In this document: piece after piece, positions 1-10,747 of the stretch
Numbering within the stretch: position 1 is the stretch's first letter
Layout: the number at the start of each line of letters is the position of its first letter
Assembly (NCBI GenBank): GCA_004564215.1
Contig: CP024846.1
Coordinates: forward strand, 2,170,001 to 2,234,000
Source: Beijerinckiaceae bacterium
Lineage (GTDB): Bacteria; Pseudomonadota; Alphaproteobacteria; Rhizobiales; Beijerinckiaceae
Direction: 5' to 3'
DNA: 64,000 bases
Notes under the pieces: generated by a model
Database searches by the model: none
Told to the model about the DNA's origin: nothing
What the model saw: only the letters and a program-made list of their open reading frames with translations
Position numbers and translations under genes: made by a program

Positions 1-151
1 GAACGGTTATTGGCGAAAATGTAGCAGTCTCATGTCGAAAATTGTTATTGTTAGGCTTGGAATAAGCTTTCGAACTGCATAGTGGTATTTGCGGGCGGAG
101 CGATAGTCCTGGCTTTCGCCCTGCCACAACATAATCCCCCGAGTTTTTTCA

Positions 152-1039
152 GTGCTGCCATCTGTTTGGTCTGACGACAAGCGGCGAGAGGATCATGTCG
201 TCCTCGGCGGTCGAACGCTCTCTCTCGACAAGATTTTGAACGAGACGTTTTTCGTTCCCGAGAAGGTGAAGGAGCTCAACAAGATCTTCACGCGGAATGT
301 GCCCTTTCCGCATATCGAATTCGAAGGCCTGTTCTCTCCGCTCCTCCTGGAGCTGATGTATTCGGAATTCGACAGCGTCAAATGGAATGATTGGACGCGT
401 TACGACACCAAGAATGAACGTAAGCTCGCGTCACGGCCAAACGTGCGGTTCGGCCACGCAACGCAGTTATATTTCGACATCATCCATTCCAGTCTCTTCG
501 TCGATTTCATTCAGCGAATCACGGGCATTCCAGGCCTCGTTCCCGACCCTGCGCTTGCAAGCGGCGGGATGCATGAGATTCGGACTGGCGGGAAGTTCTC
601 GTTGCACCTCGATTTCAACCAGCATGAGGTCACGAAACTCGACACGCGCTTGGTCTTCATCACTTATCTCAACAAGGACTGGCTGCCTTCCTACGGCGGG
701 ACGTTGGAACTATGGAGCATGGAGAAAAAGAAATGCGTGACGGAAATTCTCCCGACCTTTGGGCGGTCGGCCCTCATCGCCCATTCCTCTAAAAGCCTCC
801 ACGGTCATCCGAACCCGGTCAAGGCGCCGGATGGACGTTCGCGGCGCTCCGCCGCCGCCTATTACTACAGCAATGGCCGGTCCGACGGGGAGAGCAGGAA
901 TTATCACAGTACGCTCTTTCCCACGCCCATCTCTTTGTCCCAACGGGAAAGACTCGCATCTGCCGTCAAATATGTAACGCCGCCGGTCATAGTCGACGCA
1001 TTTCGTAAATTGAGCGCGTTTGTGCGCCGTAAACTTTAA
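152..1039 (+). CDS. 2-oxoglutarate/Fe(II)-dependent oxygenase-like protein (copy 1 of a tandem pair)
   Basis: A 295-residue protein with the signature of the prolyl-4-hydroxylase-like 2OG-Fe(II) oxygenase fold: an HxD metal pair (H152, D154 in LHLDFNQHE), a distal metal histidine in SLHGHP (about residue 217), and a following RRSAAAYYY segment whose Arg would bind 2-oxoglutarate. It has no signal peptide, so it is probably cytosolic. The start is GTG. It is supported because the N-terminus aligns residue for residue with the ATG start of the downstream paralogue at 1250, to which it is roughly 60 percent identical by eye. No clear ribosome binding site is visible. The substrate (protein residue, peptide or small molecule) cannot be told from the sequence. 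Confidence 0.8.
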   Translation: MLPSVWSDDKRREDHVVLGGRTLSLDKILNETFFVPEKVKELNKIFTRNVPFPHIEFEGLFSPLLLELMYSEFDSVKWNDWTRYDTKNERKLASRPNVRFGHATQLYFDIIHSSLFVDFIQRITGIPGLVPDPALASGGMHEIRTGGKFSLHLDFNQHEVTKLDTRLVFITYLNKDWLPSYGGTLELWSMEKKKCVTEILPTFGRSALIAHSSKSLHGHPNPVKAPDGRSRRSAAAYYYSNGRSDGESRNYHSTLFPTPISLSQRERLASAVKYVTPPVIVDAFRKLSAFVRRKL

Positions 1040-1249
1040 GCGCGAATCTCGCGGGTACTCCGTTTGTCGTCGGCTCAGTGCCTGACAATAATCGTCAGTT
1101 GATCGCGCGAGAGTTTCGTGTTCGGCTGAATGTCACAAATCCGGTGATTTAGTGGCCGGGGTGTGAAGTTTAGCACCGACTGCGATTTGCGGATATGTGA
1201 CTGAGAAGGCTCCCATAGTCCTCATTTGGTCAATCACAGAGATCATTTT

Positions 1250-2149
1250 ATGTTGCAAACTCGTTCGATCGACGACGGGCGGCAGTTGCAAGACTACTTT
1301 TCCATAGGCGGCCGGACGCTGGGATTCAGTGAAATTTTGAACGAGGCCTTTTTCACGTCGAATAGAATCGACGAATTGAGAGACATTTTTCGGCACAATA
1401 AACCGTTCCCGCATATCGTCTTCGACGGATTATTTTCGCCGGTTCTCCTGGAGATCATGGCCGCCGAATTTGACGATCTGCGACCTGAACAGCTTCGTCG
1501 CTATAATAATATCAATGAAAAAAAAATCGCGACCAAGGCCAATTGCCGGCTGGGCACCGCGGCACAGCTCTATTTCAATACAATCTACTCTGGGGCCTTC
1601 TTCGACTTCCTGCAGCGGATCACCGGCATCGAGGGTCTGATTCCAGACCCTGGGCTCACCAGTGGAGGCCTGCACGAAATACCAAGCGGTGGCCGGTTTG
1701 AGCTCCACACCGACTTCAATCAGCATTCGGTCACCAAGCTCGAAAATCGCCTAGTGTTCATCACCTATCTCAACAAGGACTGGCTGCCTTGCTATGGCGG
1801 GGCGCTGGAATTGTGGAGCATGGACGAGCAAAAATGCATGGCCGAGATCCAGCCGATTTTTGGCCGCTCCATCTTGTTCGCCCAATCGTCAAAAAGCTTG
1901 CACGGTCATCCAAATCCGGTCGATGCGCCGAACGGAAGGACCAGGCGGTCGGCGGCAGCATATTTTTATACCAATGGATGCGCGGCCGGAGAGACGACGC
2001 TTTTTCATACAACGCAGTTCTTCAAACCGCTCACTCGAACCCAATACGACAAAATTTCAAACACCATCAAATACTTGGCCCCCCCGGTCTTGATCGAGGC
2101 GATTCGGGCCGTGAAGGCGCGATTGAGAAATCAACCGAAGGCGCCCTAA
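1250..2149 (+). CDS. 2-oxoglutarate/Fe(II)-dependent oxygenase-like protein (copy 2 of a tandem pair)
   Basis: A 299-residue paralogue of the preceding gene, separated from it by 210 bp. It keeps the same metal-binding pattern: HTDFNQH (H153, D155), SLHGHPNP (about H218), then RRSAAAYFY for cosubstrate binding. The invariant stretch RLVFITYLNKDWLP is shared by both copies. An in-frame TTG lies at 1226, but the ATG at 1250 gives an N-terminus that matches copy 1, so I chose it. The pair looks like an old tandem duplication because the two proteins have clearly diverged. Hydroxylase activity is inferred from fold motifs only; no pathway partner is adjacent, since the next gene is ruvB. Confidence 0.8.
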   Translation: MLQTRSIDDGRQLQDYFSIGGRTLGFSEILNEAFFTSNRIDELRDIFRHNKPFPHIVFDGLFSPVLLEIMAAEFDDLRPEQLRRYNNINEKKIATKANCRLGTAAQLYFNTIYSGAFFDFLQRITGIEGLIPDPGLTSGGLHEIPSGGRFELHTDFNQHSVTKLENRLVFITYLNKDWLPCYGGALELWSMDEQKCMAEIQPIFGRSILFAQSSKSLHGHPNPVDAPNGRTRRSAAAYFYTNGCAAGETTLFHTTQFFKPLTRTQYDKISNTIKYLAPPVLIEAIRAVKARLRNQPKAP

Positions 2150-2303
2150 GCGCGCCGTCGGGCGATTTTCCTTTACGCGTCCGGTTGGCCGTCTCAATAT
2201 CGGGCGATTCGGGCTTTTGCCCGATCGACGCCGTTTGCGCCGCGTCAGACAGCGGCCGAACGATCCTTTTCGCTCCTATGCTCTAGCGTAAGGCCGCAGC
2301 TCC

Positions 2304-3353
2304 GTGCCAAGCCCCCGCCTCGTCACTCCGGAAAAGCGCGACGACGACAAGGATTTGTCGCTGCGTCCCCTGGCGCTTTCGGATTTCACCGGGCAGGAAG
2401 CGGTTCGGAAAAACCTGAAGGTTTTTATCGAGGCGGCCCGATCTCGGCGCGAGGCGCTTGATCACGTGCTGTTCGTGGGTCCGCCGGGGCTTGGCAAGAC
2501 CACCTTGGCGCAGATCGTCGCGCGCGAACTCGAAGTGAATTTCCACTCGACCTCGGGTCCGGTCATTGCCAAGGCGGGCGATCTTGCGGCGCAGCTCACC
2601 GGGCTTGAAGAACGCGATGTGCTGTTCATCGATGAAATTCATCGGCTCAATCCCGCGATCGAGGAAATTCTCTATCCGGCGATGGAAGATTTCCAACTCG
2701 ATCTCATGATTGGCGAGGGGCCGGGTGCCCGCTCGGTCAAACTCCCCCTCAAGCCGTTCACGCTCGTCGGGGCGACGACCCGCGCCGGTCTTTTGACCAC
2801 ACCGCTGCGTGACAGGTTCGGCATTCCGCTCAGATTGGAATTCTACACCGTCGAGGAGCTGGAAAGCATCGTGCGGCGCGGCGCGCGGGTGCTCGCCATT
2901 GCGATTTCCGACGACGGCGCCAATGAAATCGCCAAACGCGCGCGCGGCACACCGCGGATTGCCGGCCGTCTTTTGCGCCGAGTCCGCGATTTCGCGATTG
3001 TCGATAAGGAGCTCGAAATCACCCGAGGCGTCGCCGACAGGGCGCTGCGCCTCCTCGACGTCGATGCGATCGGGCTCGATTCGATGGATAGGCGTTATCT
3101 CAATACGATCGCCGTGTCCTTCGGCGGCGGTCCGGCCGGGATCGAGACCATTGCTGCCGCATTGTCGGAACCGCGCGACGCGATCGAGGACATTATCGAA
3201 CCGTTTCTGATACAGCGGGGCTTCGTGCAACGCACACCGCGCGGACGCTTGCTGACGCCGCATGCGTTCCGCCATCTCGGCCTCCCGGAGCCGGCACGGG
3301 ACACGCCGCAATTCCGGCTGTTTGCCGAGGACGGCCGCGACTCCGAGAGCTAA
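2304..3353 (+). CDS. ruvB: Holliday junction branch migration ATPase RuvB
   Basis: RuvB is the hexameric AAA+ motor that, with RuvA, drives branch migration of Holliday junctions in recombinational repair. The 349-residue product has the normal family length. It shows Walker A GPPGLGKT (residues 59-66), Walker B FIDEIHR (about 108-114), sensor-1 GATTRAG, and the C-terminal winged-helix end [12 protein letters not shown]. Translation starts at GTG. The usual partners ruvC and ruvA are not immediately upstream; two oxygenase-like genes occupy that position instead. The stop codon overlaps the stop of the convergent gene at 3350 by 4 bp. Confidence 0.97.
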   Translation: MPSPRLVTPEKRDDDKDLSLRPLALSDFTGQEAVRKNLKVFIEAARSRREALDHVLFVGPPGLGKTTLAQIVARELEVNFHSTSGPVIAKAGDLAAQLTGLEERDVLFIDEIHRLNPAIEEILYPAMEDFQLDLMIGEGPGARSVKLPLKPFTLVGATTRAGLLTTPLRDRFGIPLRLEFYTVEELESIVRRGARVLAIAISDDGANEIAKRARGTPRIAGRLLRRVRDFAIVDKELEITRGVADRALRLLDVDAIGLDSMDRRYLNTIAVSFGGGPAGIETIAAALSEPRDAIEDIIEPFLIQRGFVQRTPRGRLLTPHAFRHLGLPEPARDTPQFRLFAEDGRDSES

Positions 3354-4129
3354 TCTGCCCGACTTCCGTTTTCGGTATGGGGGAAAAACGAGAGGTCATC
3401 GGTAGCAGTAGTTTCCGCCCCGAGATCAATCATTTGCCCGTAAGCGCGCCTTTCCAAATCGAAAATTCGGACTGTCCGATGTGTAATAGGGTCACCAACG
3501 AATTTGTAAGTGGCGCAGGCAATAATGACAAAGCCGGGGATAAATCCAGGCCCGATAGGATTGCTATGGGGTTTCCAGCGCCGATTTTGCGGAACGCTTG
3601 GGAACATAATTTCTCCTAACCCCACCACTCTTCCCTGTTCGAAGTCTCTGCAAGTAGTTTCAACTGCGGTCTCGACGGCTTTGGTGGGCATGGCATGAGA
3701 GAAACCCCATGGCTCTGGGGGAGTAGGTTGAGGATCGCCTATTGGGATCATTGTAGCGAGAAAATTTACATTGAAAGCGGGCGACTTTCCTACATTGTTG
3801 ATCGTGTATTTAACGATGAAATTCCAGCCGTTGGAATCGCGGGTGAGCGGACCTTCAGGCTGCATGTCGAGCGAAATCCACGGCCGCTGTTCGGCTTCCA
3901 CCATAGTAAGTTGTCTGGCCGAGATTTTGGTTTGCTCATCCATAATACTAGCTTGTCTTTTGTAGACAGTGAATTGAGCAATGCCGACAAAGAGGAGGGC
4001 AATAGTCAGTGCCATTTCGACCCAGTGCGAGAGCTTCAGATCATAGAAGGACTCTGTGGCCTTCCAATAGCACTTGGGTAGCTTATTATTTCCTTGGTCG
4101 CTTGGTTCTGGACTTTTTGGCGTGCTCAT
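3350..4129 (-). CDS. Membrane-anchored hypothetical protein with one N-terminal transmembrane segment
   Basis: I do not recognise a characterised family. The 259-residue product has a short cytosolic head, one hydrophobic segment (about residues 35-55, [17 protein letters not shown]), then a Gln-rich juxtamembrane stretch and [12 protein letters not shown] beta-rich domain ([19 protein letters not shown]) follows and is probably extracytoplasmic. The ATG at 4129 was preferred to an upstream TTG at 4138. The gene is visibly less GC-rich than ruvB and truB on either side, and it interrupts an otherwise conserved neighbourhood, which suggests later acquisition. It is convergent with ruvB and overlaps it by 4 bp. 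Confidence 0.65.
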   Translation of the reverse strand: MSTPKSPEPSDQGNNKLPKCYWKATESFYDLKLSHWVEMALTIALLFVGIAQFTVYKRQASIMDEQTKISARQLTMVEAEQRPWISLDMQPEGPLTRDSNGWNFIVKYTINNVGKSPAFNVNFLATMIPIGDPQPTPPEPWGFSHAMPTKAVETAVETTCRDFEQGRVVGLGEIMFPSVPQNRRWKPHSNPIGPGFIPGFVIIACATYKFVGDPITHRTVRIFDLERRAYGQMIDLGAETTATDDLSFFPHTENGSRAD

Positions 4130-4283
4130 GGATGTCAATCTATTGCACTTTTCTGAGAACGCCGTCGTTTCCTCCGGGATCGGTGCCGCAGCACCGGCCT
4201 AAGCGGCATCAAAGATGTCCCGGTTGTTCCGATTGTCGTAGCGCCAGGGGAACTCGGCAATATAGAGCGGAAGTATTTACCCC

Positions 4284-5186
4284 CTAAAAGGGAAGGTTGA
4301 ACACGCGGCCCGGTATCAATTCGCCCTTTTCCACCGCGCCGACGGCGATGACGACGCCGCCACACGCAGCATAGGCGGACCCGTCAAATGGAGCGTCTTG
4401 GCCGCGTAGCAAAACCGATTGACCACGCCTGAGCTTTGCTGCGACGTCGCGATCAACTACGACCCGCGGCATTTCCATCAGGCCCGCCTCGACGCGGCGA
4501 AGCGCGCCGGCGTCCTGGACGCCGTCTTCCAATTCCGCCAGCGGAATTGCGTCGGCCTCGTTGAACGGCCCGACGCGAGTCCGGCGCAATGCGCTGACAT
4601 GGCCATAGCAGCCAAGACTCCGGCCGAGATCGCGGGCGATCGCACGCACATAGGTTCCCTTGCCGCAGCGCGCTTCGAAAACGGCTTCGTCGGGCTGGGC
4701 CGCGATGAGATCGAGGGCGTGGATCGTCACCGGGCGCTCGGCAAGAACCGGCTCTTCGCCATGCCGCGCTAGATCATAAGCGCGCTCGCCATTGATCTTG
4801 ATGGCCGAATAGGCAGGCGGCTGCTGCTGGATCGTCCCGATGAAGCGCGGCAGCAGGGCGAGAATGTCGGCGGTGAGGGGACGCACATCGGAGTGCGCGC
4901 GGACCGTGCCGTCGGAATCGTCGGTGTCGGTTTCCTCGCCCCAACGCACCGTAAAGCGATAGGTTTTTTCGCCGTCCTGCACGAAGGGGACGGTTTTCGT
5001 CGCCTCGCCGAACGCGACCGGCAAGATGCCCGAGGCGAGCGGATCGAGCGTGCCGGCATGGCCCGCCTTCTTGGCGTTGAAAATGCGCTTCAGCCGCGAA
5101 ACGGCGTGGGTCGACGTCATCCCGATCGGCTTATCAAGGACGACCCAGCCGTCGACATCCTTCCGCGTTGAGGTCCGCGGGCTCAT
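4284..5186 (-). CDS. truB: tRNA pseudouridine(55) synthase TruB
   Basis: TruB isomerises U55 of the tRNA T-loop to pseudouridine. The 300-residue protein starts its catalytic domain with GWVVLDKPIGMTS and carries the signature GHAGTLDPLASG, in which D48 is the catalytic aspartate. The YRFTVRWGEETDTDD and RCGKGTYVRAIARDLG segments are also typical. Its ATG overlaps the rbfA stop codon by 4 bp (ATGA), so the two are translationally coupled at the end of the rimP-nusA-infB operon. Confidence 0.97.
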   Translation of the reverse strand: MSPRTSTRKDVDGWVVLDKPIGMTSTHAVSRLKRIFNAKKAGHAGTLDPLASGILPVAFGEATKTVPFVQDGEKTYRFTVRWGEETDTDDSDGTVRAHSDVRPLTADILALLPRFIGTIQQQPPAYSAIKINGERAYDLARHGEEPVLAERPVTIHALDLIAAQPDEAVFEARCGKGTYVRAIARDLGRSLGCYGHVSALRRTRVGPFNEADAIPLAELEDGVQDAGALRRVEAGLMEMPRVVVDRDVAAKLRRGQSVLLRGQDAPFDGSAYAACGGVVIAVGAVEKGELIPGRVFNLPF

Positions 5187-5596
5187 TCTTGTTCTTTCGG
5201 CTTGGGTTCCAAATCGCGTTTGACCTCGGGCAATTCAAAAATTGCATCGATCTTCGAACCATAGTCGAAGCTCGGATCTGCTTTGAAACGAAGTTCGGGA
5301 GCCATCCGCAGATTGATCCGATGCGCGAGTTCGCCGCGCAGGAACTTCTTGTGGCGTTCGAGAGCAGAGAGGACCGCATTTATATTCTTGCCGCCGAGCG
5401 GCATCACATAGATCGTGGCGAGCTTTAGATCGGGACTCATCCGCACATCGGGGATCGTCACAACCTGGCCTTCGAGGACCGGGTCGCTGATTGCCGAACG
5501 GATCAAAAGATCGGACATGGTGTGGCGGATGAGTTCGCCGACGCGCAGCATCCGCTGCGAAGGCTCGGCGCCCTGCTGATGATGAAGTCTGGACAT
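5183..5596 (-). CDS. rbfA: Ribosome-binding factor A
   Basis: RbfA is a KH-fold maturation factor of the 30S subunit, acting on the 5' end of 16S rRNA. The 137-residue product matches the family: basic N-terminus ending QRMLRVGELIRHTMSDLL, the central ITIPDVRMSPDLKLATIYV-like strand (here VTIPDVRMSPDLKLATIYVM), and RINLRMAPELRFKAD before the C-terminal helix. It lies between infB and truB, and ends in an ATGA overlap with truB. Confidence 0.96.
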   Translation of the reverse strand: MSRLHHQQGAEPSQRMLRVGELIRHTMSDLLIRSAISDPVLEGQVVTIPDVRMSPDLKLATIYVMPLGGKNINAVLSALERHKKFLRGELAHRINLRMAPELRFKADPSFDYGSKIDAIFELPEVKRDLEPKPKEQE

Positions 5597-5754
5597 CGGG
5601 AACTCCAGCGCGTTAGCGCAAAATCCTTAGTTGGTTCAAGCCGAAACGCCACCCGCGTTCGATGGTCCGGATCGCTGCTTCTCTCTGGATCTGATTGCGA
5701 ACTGTGTCGGATAAAAGTCAGCTGAAGGCTAAACTGATCTGTTCAAACGCCCGC

Positions 5755-8394
5755 TCAGAGCGAGCGTTTGATTTCTGTTACGGTGTAGCACTCGATGACA
5801 TCGCCTGCGCGCATATCCTGGTAATTTTCGAAAGCCATGCCGCATTCCTGGCCAGCCTGCACTTCCTTGACCTCGTCTTTAAATCGCTTGAGCGTCGAGA
5901 GCTTGCCCTCATGCACCACGACATTGTCGCGGATGAGCCGGACATTGGCGCCCCGCTGAACGGTTCCGTCGGTGACGCGGCAACCGGCGACCTTGCCGAC
6001 CTTGGAAATTGTGAAGACTTCCAAAATCTCGGCATTGCCAAGCATCTCTTCGCGTAATGTCGGCGCGAGGAGGCCGGACATCGCCGCCTTCACATCATCC
6101 ACGAGATTATAGATGATGTTGTAGTAGCGGATCTCAATGCCGGATTGATCGGCGAGCGTGCGGGCTTCCTTGTGCGCGCGCACGTTAAAGCCGATGACCG
6201 CCGCACCCGAGGCTTCAGCCAGGGTAATATCCGACTCGGTGATGCCACCCACGCCGGCGTGGATAACGCGTGCAGCCACTTCTTCGGTGTTGAGCTTTTC
6301 GAGAGTAGCGACGATTGCTTCAACCGAGCCCTGAACGTCGCCTTTGATGACGAGTGGGAATTCCTTGCGGCCCGCCGTCTTCAATTGGCTCATCATGTCC
6401 GACAGGGAACCGCGAGCCAAATTGCCTCGCGCGGCGGCTTTTTCACGCCGCTGGCGTTCACGATATTCGGTGATTTCGCGCGCTCTCGCCTCGGTTTCAA
6501 CCACCGCGACGCGATCGCCGGCTTCCGGCGAACCGGAAAATCCGAGCACCTCGACGGGAGTCGATGGGCCGGCGTCTCCGCGAACCTCGCCCTTGTCTCC
6601 AAGCAGCGCGCGCACGCGGCCCCACTGTGAGCCGCCGACAATGATATCGCCGACCCTGAGCGTGCCGCGCTGTACAAGCACGGTTGCGACCGGCCCCCGT
6701 CCCTTGTCGAGACGCGCTTCGATGACGGTGCCTTCGGCGGGCCTTGTGGGGTCGGCTTGGAGGTCGAGCAGTTCAGCCTGCAAGGCGATGAGATCGAGCA
6801 GCTTGTCGAGATTGAGTTTCTTGGTGGCCGAAACTTCGACCTCGAGGGTATCGCCGCCGAGCGATTCGACCTGCACCTCATGCTGCAGCAATTCGCTGCG
6901 CACGCGCTCGGGCTTGGCGTCGGGCTTGTCGATCTTGTTGATCGCCACGATCATCGGAACCTTGGCAGCACGCGCATGCGCGATCGCTTCGGCCGTCTGC
7001 GGCATGACGCCATCGTCGGCGGCAACGACCAGCACGACAATGTCGGTCACCTTGGCGCCGCGCGCGCGCATGGCGGTGAAGGCCGCGTGGCCGGGCGTAT
7101 CGATGAAAGTCACCGGTGCGCCGTTCGGAGCGACGATCTGATAGGCGCCGATGTGCTGGGTGATGCCGCCGGCTTCGCCGGAGACGACATTGGCGTGACG
7201 GATCGCATCGAGCAGCGAGGTCTTGCCATGATCGACATGGCCCATGATCGTCACCACTGCCGGTCGAGGCACGAGATGTTCGTCGGTGTCCGGCCTATCG
7301 AAGAGCCCTTCCTCGACATCGGCTTCGGCGACCCGTTTCACGGTATGACCAAGTTCTTCGGCGACGAGCTGCGCTGTATCGGCGTCGATCACATCGGTGA
7401 TTTTCGCCATCTGGCCTTGCTTCATCAAAAGCTTGATCACATCGACGCCGCGCTCCGACATGCGGTTGGCGAGTTCCTGGATCGTGATGGTTTCGGGCAG
7501 GATCACTTCGCGGGTGAGTTTTTCCTTGACCTCGCTGACATGACCCTTCAGCCGTTGCGTACGGCGGCGGAAGGCGGCAACGGATCTTGTGCGCTCGTCC
7601 TCTTCCCCGGTGACATTGGCAACGGTGAGACGGCCCCGGCTTTTTTGTTCGGCCCCCTTGACCGGGCGGGGGACGACGACCTTGGTCGGCATGCCGGGAC
7701 GGCGAACGACGTGCGGGGCTTCCTCTTCCTCCGCAGCAGCGGGCCGTGCCACGGGCGTCAGGCCGGTCGGCGCGAGGGAGGAAACAGCAGCAGGCGTCTT
7801 GCGGACGGTCGAGGGCGGGGGCGCTGGAGCTGGCTCACCACCGGCAAGCCGCCGCTTCGCTTCGCTCTCCGAGCGGCGCTTGGCCTCCGCCTCATGCGCG
7901 CGGCGCGCCTCTTCCTCGAGCTTACGGGCTTCGGCCGCGGCTCGTTCCTCGCGTTCGCGCGCCTCACGCTCCTCACGGGCTTTGGCGTCGATCTCGGCAC
8001 GCTTGCGGTCTTCCACTTCACGTTCGCGCGCGCCGGAAAGGGCGCGGGAGCGGGCTTCCCGCTCCTCCTCCGTGAGCGAGCGCAAAATGACGCCGGACGG
8101 CGATCTTTGCGGCGCCGAGGGGCGGGCTGGAGCTGCGGGCTGGCGTGGCCGGGGTGGTGCGGCAACGGGAGCCGCGGCGGGTGGCGGCGGTGGCGGCAAA
8201 GTGGCTTCCCGGGGGGCATGTGACTCGCCCGGCGCCATGGCGCGACGCTTCACCTTTTCCACCACGACCGCTTTGGAGCGGCCATGCGAAAAGCTCTGGC
8301 GTACAATACCGGCTTCGACCGGACGCTTCAAAGTCAGCGTCTTCGTCGGAGCGACGCTCAGCGTGGAATCACCAGGGTTCTTGGTGTCATTCAT
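5755..8394 (-). CDS. infB: Translation initiation factor IF-2
   Basis: IF-2 is the GTPase that places initiator fMet-tRNA on the 30S subunit and promotes subunit joining. The 879-residue protein has a long, charged, low-complexity N-terminus (about residues 60-280, rich in Glu/Arg/Ala and Pro runs). The IF2-N motif and G domain follow, with [23 protein letters not shown] and [13 protein letters not shown], and then the domain III and C-terminal fMet-tRNA-binding regions. It is the fourth gene of the rimP operon; 90 bp separate it from the YlxR-type gene. Confidence 0.98.
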   Translation of the reverse strand: MNDTKNPGDSTLSVAPTKTLTLKRPVEAGIVRQSFSHGRSKAVVVEKVKRRAMAPGESHAPREATLPPPPPPAAAPVAAPPRPRQPAAPARPSAPQRSPSGVILRSLTEEEREARSRALSGAREREVEDRKRAEIDAKAREEREAREREERAAAEARKLEEEARRAHEAEAKRRSESEAKRRLAGGEPAPAPPPSTVRKTPAAVSSLAPTGLTPVARPAAAEEEEAPHVVRRPGMPTKVVVPRPVKGAEQKSRGRLTVANVTGEEDERTRSVAAFRRRTQRLKGHVSEVKEKLTREVILPETITIQELANRMSERGVDVIKLLMKQGQMAKITDVIDADTAQLVAEELGHTVKRVAEADVEEGLFDRPDTDEHLVPRPAVVTIMGHVDHGKTSLLDAIRHANVVSGEAGGITQHIGAYQIVAPNGAPVTFIDTPGHAAFTAMRARGAKVTDIVVLVVAADDGVMPQTAEAIAHARAAKVPMIVAINKIDKPDAKPERVRSELLQHEVQVESLGGDTLEVEVSATKKLNLDKLLDLIALQAELLDLQADPTRPAEGTVIEARLDKGRGPVATVLVQRGTLRVGDIIVGGSQWGRVRALLGDKGEVRGDAGPSTPVEVLGFSGSPEAGDRVAVVETEARAREITEYRERQRREKAAARGNLARGSLSDMMSQLKTAGRKEFPLVIKGDVQGSVEAIVATLEKLNTEEVAARVIHAGVGGITESDITLAEASGAAVIGFNVRAHKEARTLADQSGIEIRYYNIIYNLVDDVKAAMSGLLAPTLREEMLGNAEILEVFTISKVGKVAGCRVTDGTVQRGANVRLIRDNVVVHEGKLSTLKRFKDEVKEVQAGQECGMAFENYQDMRAGDVIECYTVTEIKRSL

Positions 8395-8484
8395 TAGTCT
8401 TGCGTTCCCGGGCCCTTGCCCATTCTGTTACATTGTGCCGGGCATGCGAAGCCCGGCTCGCCAGTCCATGTCAATTCGAATTTT

Positions 8485-9141
8485 CTAACCGGACGACTGT
8501 TTCGGGGACGCCGCCTGAGACGATCCAGATCCATAAAGTGCCAGCTTCCGGCAGCGTTCCAAAAAACCCGCGCTCGCCGTTCCTTCGATCAGAGCTGCAT
8601 GTATCACATTTGCCCGCCCCAATGCCAAATCCAATTGGCCGGATGGGAACAGATCAATGCGCGGAACGGCAGGCTCATCACCGAAACGCCGGCGTAGGCT
8701 TTGCCCCAGCTTGCGGACGCCATCGGCGCCGCAGTCGGCGGCATGAACAAGACCCGCAATGGCTCCTGTCGCAATCACTTCTTCGACCTTGGAAAAGCCC
8801 GTGACCACCTGGCCGGCCTTGTTGGCGAGCGAAAGGGCCTGCAGGCAATCCTTGGTTAACAACGCTTCGATCTCCGCCGCCAAAGCCTCGGAGGCCACGA
8901 CTTTGGTCTTGAAACCACGCGCAAAGGCCTGTCGCTTGACCGCCTCCGCGACGCGATCGGCCCGGGCCGTCACCCAGACGCCCCGGCCGGGCAATTTGCG
9001 GCGAATATCGGGGACCACGGTCGCGTCCGGCCCGATCACGAAACGAATCATGTCCTCCGGCGTCCCCTTCGCCCGCGTGACGATACAGGTTCGCTCAGGC
9101 GACGCTTCGCTCTTCGGGGCTGCGGCCTTGGCCAAATCCAA
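8485..9141 (-). CDS. YlxR (DUF448) RNA-binding domain fused to an L7Ae-like domain
   Basis: A 218-residue fusion common in alphaproteobacteria. The first half is a YlxR/DUF448 domain with its diagnostic RTCIVTRAKGTPEDMIRFV (about 18-36) and PGRGVWVTA. The second half resembles the YlxQ/L7Ae kink-turn-binding fold (LANKAGQVVTGFSKVEEVI, about 126-144). YlxR proteins bind RNA and in Firmicutes modulate RNase P; whether that applies here is inference. Translation probably starts at TTG (9141), which is preceded at a proper distance by AGGGAGAG. It lies between nusA (10-bp gap) and infB, the usual position for this family. Confidence 0.88.
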   Translation of the reverse strand: MDLAKAAAPKSEASPERTCIVTRAKGTPEDMIRFVIGPDATVVPDIRRKLPGRGVWVTARADRVAEAVKRQAFARGFKTKVVASEALAAEIEALLTKDCLQALSLANKAGQVVTGFSKVEEVIATGAIAGLVHAADCGADGVRKLGQSLRRRFGDEPAVPRIDLFPSGQLDLALGRANVIHAALIEGTASAGFLERCRKLALYGSGSSQAASPKQSSG

Positions 9142-9151
9142 AGGACTCTCC

Positions 9152-10747
9152 CTATTCGCCGTTCTCGTGGACGAAGGCTTCTTCCGGCGTCGGCTCCGGT
9201 TGGGCTTCGATCCATCCCGCCTTGACCCGCGCGGTCATGATCAGCGTTTCCGCCTCTTCGCGAGAAATCTCGAAACCGTCCAGAATCCCGGGGTGCTTGG
9301 TCGTCTCGCCTTCCTTGCGTTCGGTCCAGCCGGCAAGATCGTCGGTTGCGCAGCCGGCGAGGTCCTCGATGGTCTTGATATCGTTTTCTCCGAATTTGAC
9401 GAGCATTGCAGTCGTGACGCCGGCGACCTCTTTAAGTTCGTCGGAGACGCCAAGTTCCAATCGCCGCGCGTCCTGCTCCGCCTCGATTTTGGCGAGATAG
9501 TCATGCGCGCGCGCCTGAATTTCAGCGGCGGTATCCTGATCGAAGCCCTCGATCGCGGCCACCTCGGTCGGTTCCACGAAGGCCAATTCCTCGACCGACC
9601 GGAACCCTTCCGATGCCAGCAGCTGGCCGACGACTTCGTCGACGTTCAGCGCATTCATGAAAATATTGGTCCGCTCGATGAATTCCTTCTGCCGGCGCTC
9701 GGATTCCTCCGCCTCCGTCAAAATATCGATGTCCCAGCCGGTGAGCTGCGAGGCCAGCCGGACGTTCTGGCCGCGGCGTCCGATCGCCAAAGACAATTGG
9801 TCGTCGGGCACGACGACTTCAATCCGGGCGGAATCCTCGTCGAGCACCACCTTGACGACCTCGGCCGGCTGCAATGCGTTGACGATGAAGGTCGCGGCGT
9901 CGGGCGACCAGGGGATGATGTCGATCTTCTCGCCCTGCAATTCATTGACGACCGCCTGGACGCGGGAGCCGCGCATGCCGACGCAGGCGCCCACTGGGTC
10001 GATCGACGTATCGCGGGAGATCACCGCGATCTTGGCGCGCGAGCCTGGATCCCGCGCGACCGATTTCACCTCGATGACGCCGTCATAGATTTCAGGAACT
10101 TCCTGACGGAACAGCTTGGCCATGAACTGCGGGTGGGTGCGCGAGAGAAAAATCTGCGGGCCGCGCTGTTCGCGCCTGACGTCGTAAACATAGGCACGGG
10201 CCCGGTCTCCGGGCCGGAAAACTTCGCGCGGGATCATTTCGTCGCGCCGGATGGTCGCTTCGCCGCGACCCAGATCAATGATCACATTGCCATATTCGAC
10301 CCGCTTGACGATGCCGTTGACGATATCCCCGATGCGGTCCTTGTATTCTTGGTATTGCCGGTCCCGTTCGGCTTCGCGGACCTTCTGGACGATGACCTGC
10401 TTGGCCGATTGCGCCGCGATCCGCCCGAAATCGAACGGGGGCAGGGTTTCGGCAATCCAGTCGCCGACTTGAGCAGCGGGGTTTTTCTTGCGCGCTTCGG
10501 TGACCGTGATCTGCGTGGCGTCATTATCGATCTGATCGACCACGAGAAGCAGCCGGGAAAACCGGATTTCTCCCGTTTTCGGGTTGATCTCGGCGCGGAC
10601 TTCCGTCTCTTGGCCGTAGCGGGAGCGCGCGGCCTTCTGGATTGCGTCTTCCATCGAGGCGAGCACGATCTGCCGATCGATCGATTTTTCCCGCGCGACG
10701 GCATCCGCGATCTGCAAGAGCTCGAGCCTATTGGCGCTGACTGCCAT
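9152..10747 (-). CDS. nusA: Transcription termination/antitermination factor NusA
   Basis: NusA binds RNA polymerase and nascent RNA, and controls pausing, Rho-dependent and intrinsic termination, and rRNA antitermination. The 531-residue product has the N-terminal polymerase-binding domain (residues 1-130), the S1 domain, then KH1 and KH2 ([18 protein letters not shown] and [16 protein letters not shown]). Two helix-hairpin-helix acidic repeats close the protein, as in long proteobacterial NusA. Its ATG overlaps the end of rimP by 20 bp, a strong sign of operonic coupling. Confidence 0.98.
   Translation of the reverse strand: MAVSANRLELLQIADAVAREKSIDRQIVLASMEDAIQKAARSRYGQETEVRAEINPKTGEIRFSRLLLVVDQIDNDATQITVTEARKKNPAAQVGDWIAETLPPFDFGRIAAQSAKQVIVQKVREAERDRQYQEYKDRIGDIVNGIVKRVEYGNVIIDLGRGEATIRRDEMIPREVFRPGDRARAYVYDVRREQRGPQIFLSRTHPQFMAKLFRQEVPEIYDGVIEVKSVARDPGSRAKIAVISRDTSIDPVGACVGMRGSRVQAVVNELQGEKIDIIPWSPDAATFIVNALQPAEVVKVVLDEDSARIEVVVPDDQLSLAIGRRGQNVRLASQLTGWDIDILTEAEESERRQKEFIERTNIFMNALNVDEVVGQLLASEGFRSVEELAFVEPTEVAAIEGFDQDTAAEIQARAHDYLAKIEAEQDARRLELGVSDELKEVAGVTTAMLVKFGENDIKTIEDLAGCATDDLAGWTERKEGETTKHPGILDGFEISREEAETLIMTARVKAGWIEAQPEPTPEEAFVHENGE

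Noticed and set aside
6757..8223. 488-codon plus-strand open frame
   Set aside because: Antisense to infB; same GC-driven artefact.
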